Below, in pieces: positions 63,494 to 64,000 of a DNA stretch of 64,000 nt. Both the position numbers and the translations under genes were made by a program. The notes under the pieces are model-generated. The model did no database searches and was not told the DNA's origin. It saw nothing but the letters and a program-made list of their open reading frames with translations. Every line of letters begins with the position of its first letter. Position 1 is the first letter of the stretch. Origin of the DNA: Streptomyces sp. NBRC 110035 (GTDB lineage: Bacteria > Actinomycetota > Actinomycetes > Streptomycetales > Streptomycetaceae); the NCBI RefSeq assembly GCF_000829695.1, contig NZ_BBNN01000038.1, forward strand, positions 1-64,000. The letters run 5' to 3'.

Positions 63494-64000
63494 ATGACTC
63501 CTACGACGGAGACCACGGTCGGCATCGGCGGTGCCGCGGAGAGCACCGACATGGTGCTCAACATCGGGCCCCAGCATCCGTCCACGCACGGCGTGCTGCG
63601 GCTGAAGCTGGTCCTGGACGGTGAGCTGATCACCAGCGCGGAGCCTGTGATCGGCTATATGCACCGGGGCGCGGAGAAGCTGTTCGAAGCGCGGGACTAC
63701 CGGCAGATCATCATGCTGGCCAACCGTCACGACTGGCTGTCGGCGTTCTCCAACGAGCTGGGCGTGGTCCTCGCCGTGGAGCGGATGCTCGGCATGGAGG
63801 TCCCCGAGCGCGCGGTGTGGCTGCGCACGCTGCTCGCGGAGCTGAACCGGGTGCTCAACCACCTGATGTTCCTCGGCTCCTATCCGCTGGAACTCGGCGG
63901 CATCACCCCGATGTTCTACGCCTTCACGGAGCGCGAGGAGCTCCAGCACGTGATGGAGGAGGTCTCCGGCGGGCGCATGCACTACATGTTCAACCGCGTG
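63494..64000 (+). CDS. nuoD: NADH-quinone oxidoreductase subunit D, partial (3' end outside)
   Basis: First 169 residues of a 49-kDa-type complex I subunit: TDMVLNIGPQHPSTHGVLRLKLVLDGE, then GYMHRGAEKLFEARDYRQIIMLANRHDWLSAFSNELG and ERAVWLRTLLAELNRVLNHLMFLGSYPLELGG. These are the quinone-site region motifs. It follows PH-domain genes rather than nuoC, so it is probably the second, unlinked nuoD copy known in Streptomyces. GGGGAGA precedes ATG 63494. Confidence 0.92.
   Translation, partial: MTPTTETTVGIGGAAESTDMVLNIGPQHPSTHGVLRLKLVLDGELITSAEPVIGYMHRGAEKLFEARDYRQIIMLANRHDWLSAFSNELGVVLAVERMLGMEVPERAVWLRTLLAELNRVLNHLMFLGSYPLELGGITPMFYAFTEREELQHVMEEVSGGRMHYMFNRV

Overview
High-GC DNA with GTG/TTG starts, DUF397/DUF5753 regulators, a thiostrepton-type tipA gene and the tilS-hpt-ftsH-fol block point to a Streptomyces chromosome. 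The right half (about 28.5-64 kb) reads as core chromosome; from memory its order resembles the tipA-ppa-dacB-tilS-hpt-ftsH-fol-nuoD2 neighbourhood of S. coelicolor. The left part is accessory. Layout: (1) 1-16.03 kb looks like the right arm of an integrative element or genomic island. It holds the tail of an IS1182-type transposase, a histidine kinase/response regulator pair, a triple-HTH regulator with a large inverted repeat upstream, an ISAs1-type transposase beside a NUDIX remnant, a complete four-gene type II Wadjet operon (jetABCD, 5.8-14.2 kb) and a VapBC toxin-antitoxin pair. It ends at an orphan 42-nt 3' end of tRNA-Thr(CGT) followed by a tRNA-type terminator, the expected right attachment site; the intact tRNA should lie left of the window. 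(2) 16.5-28.2 kb is the most unusual region. It encodes an EAD2/VMAP-C protein, a vWA-like/NB-ARC/TPR protein of the FxSxx-COOH system type, two short precursor-like peptides that align without gaps over 51 residues, two paralogous HExxH enzymes (aKG-HExxH peptide beta-hydroxylase family) each next to one peptide, a trypsin-like protease with an EAD2-like tail, and a trypco2 protein. The radical SAM enzyme FxsB that normally accompanies FxSxx peptides is absent, and neither peptide ends in FxSxx. I infer a ribosomal-peptide system built on hydroxylation and wired to a VMAP-type NTP-dependent conflict module. (3) 28.5-43 kb: PolA-like polymerase, Clp-N and DUF2786 proteins, two lipoproteins, a DUF397/ATPase/XRE regulatory trio whose two target genes share an identical 17-nt upstream motif, an aldehyde dehydrogenase, a DinB protein, a PadR-controlled ABC exporter and glutamate decarboxylase. 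(4) 43-64 kb: tipA with its self-activated promoter and internal TipAS start, YbjQ, DedA, ThrE, Ppa, PBP4-type DacB, a zinc metalloprotease, TilS, Hpt, FtsH, the folate/pterin genes folE, folP, folB and folK, a coiled-coil membrane protein with a likely frameshift, two PH-domain membrane proteins, and the start of a second-copy-type nuoD cut by the window edge. No rRNA, no CRISPR array and no complete tRNA were seen.
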